Below are positions 13,683 through 16,596 of a DNA stretch of 16,596 nt, piece by piece. A program made the position numbers and the translations under genes. Source of the DNA: Desulfacyla sp964522045 (GTDB taxonomy: Bacteria > Desulfobacterota > DSM-4660 > Desulfatiglandales > Desulfatiglandaceae). The notes under the pieces are model-generated. The model was not told the DNA's origin. It saw only the letters and a program-made list of their open reading frames with translations, and searched no databases. Where the stretch lies: assembly GCA_964522045.1 (NCBI GenBank), contig CAZFSF010000055.1, positions 1-16,596 on the forward strand, written 5' to 3'. Every line of letters begins with the position of its first letter. The first letter of the stretch is position 1.

Positions 13683-15515
13683 TTAAGATGATTGGGATAG
13701 AGACGAACTATGAGAATCCCTGTCTCGAGACATTCTGCCACCGGCCATTATTTCATCAATGTCATCGCTGTTCAGCGTCTCTCTCTCCAACAGGGCTTTG
13801 GCCATCCGGTCATGGATCTCCAGGTTATCTCTGATAAGCTGGGTTGTTTTTTCATAGGCCCCGGTCACGATATCCCTAACCTCCTCATCAATCTTTTGGG
13901 CTGTCAACGCGCTGTAATCCCTGTGCCGGGAGATCTCTCTCCCCAAGAATATCTGCTCCTCCTTTTTGCCAAAGGTCAAAGGACCCATATTCTTACTCAT
14001 ACCGTAATTGCAAACCATCTTTCTTGCCAGATTAGATGCTTTTTCAATATCATCTCCGGAGCCGGTTGTTTGTGTGTCCAGGATGATTTCTTCGGCAGCC
14101 CTTCCCCCCATCAATATTCGTATATTGTTTATCAAGTAATCTTTGGGGTATGTGTGCCTTTCATCCATCGGTAACTGCTGGGTCAAACCAAGGGTGCGAC
14201 CCCGGGGAATAATCGTCACCTTATGGATGGGATCTGTATTGGGAAGTAATCTGGCTACCAGGGTATGCCCTGACTCATGACAGGCAGTGACCTCCTTTTC
14301 TTCATCGCTGATGATCAGGCTCCTCCGCTCCGGACCCATCAGGACCTTGTCCTTGGCATCCTCAAAATCCACCATCTCAACCGTCTCTTTTCCGCGCCTT
14401 GCGGCCATGAGCGCAGCCTCATTCACCATATTTTCCAGGTCTGCTCCGGTAAACCCGGGGGTCCCACGGGCAAGGACCTTAACATCCACGTCCTGGCCTG
14501 TCAGTTTCTCCTTGGTATGAACTTTCAAGATACCCTCGCGGCCCTTAATATCCGGAACCGGCACTACCACCTGGCGGTCGAATCGGCCGGCCCGCAGTAG
14601 GGCTGAGTCGAGAACATCGGGTCTGTTAGTGGCTGATATCAATATTACGCCCTCATTGGACTCAAAACCGTCCATTTCCACGAGGAGTTGATTGAGTGTC
14701 TGTTCCCGCTCATCGTGTCCACCGCCTAACCCCGCTCCGCGATGTCGGCCAACAGCATCTATCTCGTCAATGAATATGATGCAGGGCGCATTCTTTATGC
14801 CCTGCTTAAAGAGGTCTCTGACCCGGGATGCGCCTACACCCACAAACATCTCCACAAAATCCGATCCGCTTATGCTGAAAAACGGAACACCTGCTTCACC
14901 GGATATGGCCCTCGCCAGGAGGGTCTTACCGGTACCAGGGGCACCTGTCAAGAGAACGCCTTTTGGTATCCTTCCTCCCAGCCGCGTGAATCTTTTGGGG
15001 TCCTTCAAGAATTCCACGATTTCTCCCAGTTCTTCCTTGGCCTCATCGATACCTGCCACGTCGTCAAAGGTGACTTTTTTCTGGGCATCACTCATGAGTC
15101 TTGCCTTGCTCTTCCCGAAGGATAGCGGATTTCCTCCCCCGCCCTGCATTTTCTGCATGAAAAATATCCAAACACCTATCAGCAGCAGCATGGGAACCCA
15201 GGAGAGAAACATATGAAACAAGGAGGAACCCCCCGCGGGTTTTGCAGATATCTTGACGCCCTTGTCCCTCAGCAGATTTATCAGATCGGGATCTTTTGGG
15301 GCGAAGGTCTCAAATGGCCCCCGAGCGGACATGCCCGAAATGTTGTCACCTTGAATGGCGACCTGGGTGATGCTCCCGTCTTCTACCATATTTAAAAAAT
15401 CACTATAACTGACGGAGACGCTTCTGATCGTAGTCTGGTTAGTTGTTCGGAACAGCACGACCATCATAAGGCTGATTATGACAAAAAGAGCAAGCTTTTT
15501 GGAGGATGGCTTCAA
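13683..15515 (-). CDS. ftsH: ATP-dependent zinc metalloprotease FtsH
   Basis: FtsH is a hexameric inner-membrane AAA+ protease that degrades misfolded membrane proteins and regulators. The 610-residue protein has a first membrane segment (about 7-23), a periplasmic region, a second segment (about 101-121), Walker A GAPGTGKT (191-198), Walker B IIFIDE (246-251), the second region of homology (296-314) and the zinc site HESGH (413-417), with an Asp in GSGDDIEKA near 488 as likely third ligand. The homology region reads LLRAGRFDR where LLRPGRFDR is more usual; both arginines are kept. Start is TTG at 15515, with AAGG ten bases upstream; MKPSSKKLALF is a typical N-terminus. recA lies 49 bases upstream on the same strand. 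Confidence 0.96.
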   Translation of the reverse strand: MKPSSKKLALFVIISLMMVVLFRTTNQTTIRSVSVSYSDFLNMVEDGSITQVAIQGDNISGMSARGPFETFAPKDPDLINLLRDKGVKISAKPAGGSSLFHMFLSWVPMLLLIGVWIFFMQKMQGGGGNPLSFGKSKARLMSDAQKKVTFDDVAGIDEAKEELGEIVEFLKDPKRFTRLGGRIPKGVLLTGAPGTGKTLLARAISGEAGVPFFSISGSDFVEMFVGVGASRVRDLFKQGIKNAPCIIFIDEIDAVGRHRGAGLGGGHDEREQTLNQLLVEMDGFESNEGVILISATNRPDVLDSALLRAGRFDRQVVVPVPDIKGREGILKVHTKEKLTGQDVDVKVLARGTPGFTGADLENMVNEAALMAARRGKETVEMVDFEDAKDKVLMGPERRSLIISDEEKEVTACHESGHTLVARLLPNTDPIHKVTIIPRGRTLGLTQQLPMDERHTYPKDYLINNIRILMGGRAAEEIILDTQTTGSGDDIEKASNLARKMVCNYGMSKNMGPLTFGKKEEQIFLGREISRHRDYSALTAQKIDEEVRDIVTGAYEKTTQLIRDNLEIHDRMAKALLERETLNSDDIDEIMAGGRMSRDRDSHSSSLSQSS

Positions 15516-15564
15516 TTTAATATAACCTTCATAGACTTTTCAGTTCGTTTTGCTCGTGCTTCGT

Positions 15565-16596
15565 TCACTTTATACTGGCTTTTTCCGGATGAACTGGTGC
15601 TGTACCGGAACCATTGGTTTCTTTATGTGCCAACCCAAGTGCATCCCGAAGCTTTTCCAGGATGCGGGTAGATACATCAGGGTTTTCCTTCAGAAATTTC
15701 TTGGCGTTCTCCCTGCCCTGTCCAATCCGTTCATCGGCAAAGGAATAACAGGTCCCGCTCTTTTCGATGACCTCCGTTTGAACAGCCATGTCAAGGAGAT
15801 CACCATCTGTGGATATGCCCTCGCCGTACATGATATCAAATTCCGCCTCTTTGAAGGGGGGCGCCACCTTGTTTTTCACCACCTTCACGCGGATCCGATT
15901 CCCGACAATATCCTGCCCATCCTTGATGTTTCCGATCTTTCGGATGTCAAGTCTAACCGAGGAATAGAACTTAAGTGCCCTGCCCCCGGGAGTGGTCTCG
16001 GGGTTCCCGAACATGACCCCGATCTTCATCCGAATCTGATTGATAAAGATAACGGCCGTCATCGACTTGCTGATGCAGGCGGTCAGCTTCCGCAATGCCT
16101 GTGACATGAGTCTGGCCTGCAGACCCATGTGGACATCCCCCATATCGCCTTCGATCTCTGCCTTAGGTACCAGCGCTGCCACTGAATCAATAACCACAAC
16201 ATCCATGGCGCCGCTGCGGACCAATATCTCGGTAATCTCCAGGGCCTGCTCGCCAGTATCTGGTTGAGAAACCAGCAGACGATCGAAGTTCACACCCAGC
16301 TTTTTGGCATACATGACATCCAGGGCATGTTCGGCATCGATGAAGGCCGCAAAACCATCCTGTTTCTGTGCTTTGGCCATGATGTGAAGGGCCAGGGTGG
16401 TCTTACCCCCGGACTCAGGACCAAAGATCTCGACGACCCGGCCTCGCGGACAGCCCCCCACTCCCAGGGCATGGTCCAGGGCAAGTGAGCCGGTTGAGAT
16501 GACAGGAACCTCTGCAATCTCCCGGCCACCCAATTTCATGATGGCGCCCTTGCCGAACTGGCGTTCTATCTGATCCATCGCCAGTTGGACCGCTTT
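15565..16596 (-). CDS. recA: Recombinase RecA, 5' end outside the window
   Basis: RecA forms ATP-dependent filaments on single-stranded DNA for homologous pairing and triggers the SOS response. The visible 343 residues run without a stop to the window edge; the first codons read KAVQLAMDQIERQFGKGAIMKLG, so the true start is a few codons beyond 16596 and the internal ATG at 16578 is not it. Motifs present are Walker A GPESGGKTT (more often GPESSGKTT), Walker B VVVIDSVAAL, the DNA-binding loop 1 PKAEIEGDMGD, loop 2 IRMKIGVMFGNPETTPGGRALKFYSS, and a C-terminal domain ending after KETNGSGTAPVHPEKASIK. The C-terminal tail is short on acidic residues compared with E. coli. The promoter and any LexA box are not in view. 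ftsH follows 49 bases after the stop. Confidence 0.97.
   Translation of the reverse strand, partial: KAVQLAMDQIERQFGKGAIMKLGGREIAEVPVISTGSLALDHALGVGGCPRGRVVEIFGPESGGKTTLALHIMAKAQKQDGFAAFIDAEHALDVMYAKKLGVNFDRLLVSQPDTGEQALEITEILVRSGAMDVVVIDSVAALVPKAEIEGDMGDVHMGLQARLMSQALRKLTACISKSMTAVIFINQIRMKIGVMFGNPETTPGGRALKFYSSVRLDIRKIGNIKDGQDIVGNRIRVKVVKNKVAPPFKEAEFDIMYGEGISTDGDLLDMAVQTEVIEKSGTCYSFADERIGQGRENAKKFLKENPDVSTRILEKLRDALGLAHKETNGSGTAPVHPEKASIK

Noticed and set aside
13532..13741. 69-codon - strand frame and a charged + strand reading in the ftsH-psd spacer
   Set aside because: The - strand frame overlaps the end of ftsH with no recognisable domain. The + strand reading is cut by stops and has no start, so a pseudogene is not supported.
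15550..16104. 184-codon + strand frame opposite recA, and similar long frames opposite ftsH (13710-14174, 14692-15216)
   Set aside because: They are antisense to clearly conserved genes, have unnatural composition and no motifs; they are by-products of codon use.

Overview
The window carries two convergent blocks of conserved housekeeping genes and one metabolic pair at its left end. The gene content suggests a Gram-negative bacterium of the former Deltaproteobacteria (Desulfobacterota). The grounds are a proteobacterial IHF-alpha type DNA-bending protein, a short MerR-type regulator directly after pheT, and a thrS-infC-rpmI-rplT-pheS-pheT cluster beside recA, ftsH and phospholipid genes. This placement is inference from gene order and protein style. 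No rRNA or tRNA gene is visible to confirm it.

Left part (1-2960): a GH13 subfamily 18-like sugar phosphorylase and a nitrilase-superfamily amidohydrolase, both on the + strand. They are separated by a spacer with a 14-bp tandem repeat and followed by a roughly 430-base non-coding stretch. That stretch holds a 10-bp inverted repeat, weak promoter-like sequence and a strong hairpin just ahead of thrS.

Middle part (3147-10281, + strand): thrS, infC, rpmI, rplT, pheS, pheT and a MerR-like regulator. They supply threonyl- and phenylalanyl-tRNA synthetases, initiation factor 3 and ribosomal proteins L35 and L20. Two control points stand out: the hairpin upstream of thrS, and an infC start where a near-perfect Shine-Dalgarno lies too close to the ATG but at good distance from an in-frame AUA. 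The rpmI-rplT spacer is long and filled with short ATCCAG-type repeats.

Right part (10359-16596, - strand, read right to left): recA (5' end cut off by the window edge), ftsH, psd, pssA, rsmD, coaD and ihfA. These cover recombination, membrane proteolysis, phosphatidylethanolamine synthesis, 16S rRNA methylation, coenzyme A synthesis and nucleoid bending. The two blocks meet at 10282-10358, where a bidirectional AT-rich hairpin overlaps the end of ihfA.

I found no mobile element, CRISPR array, phage gene or defence cassette. The interest lies in translational control signals, intergenic repeats and gene order, not in a new protein system.
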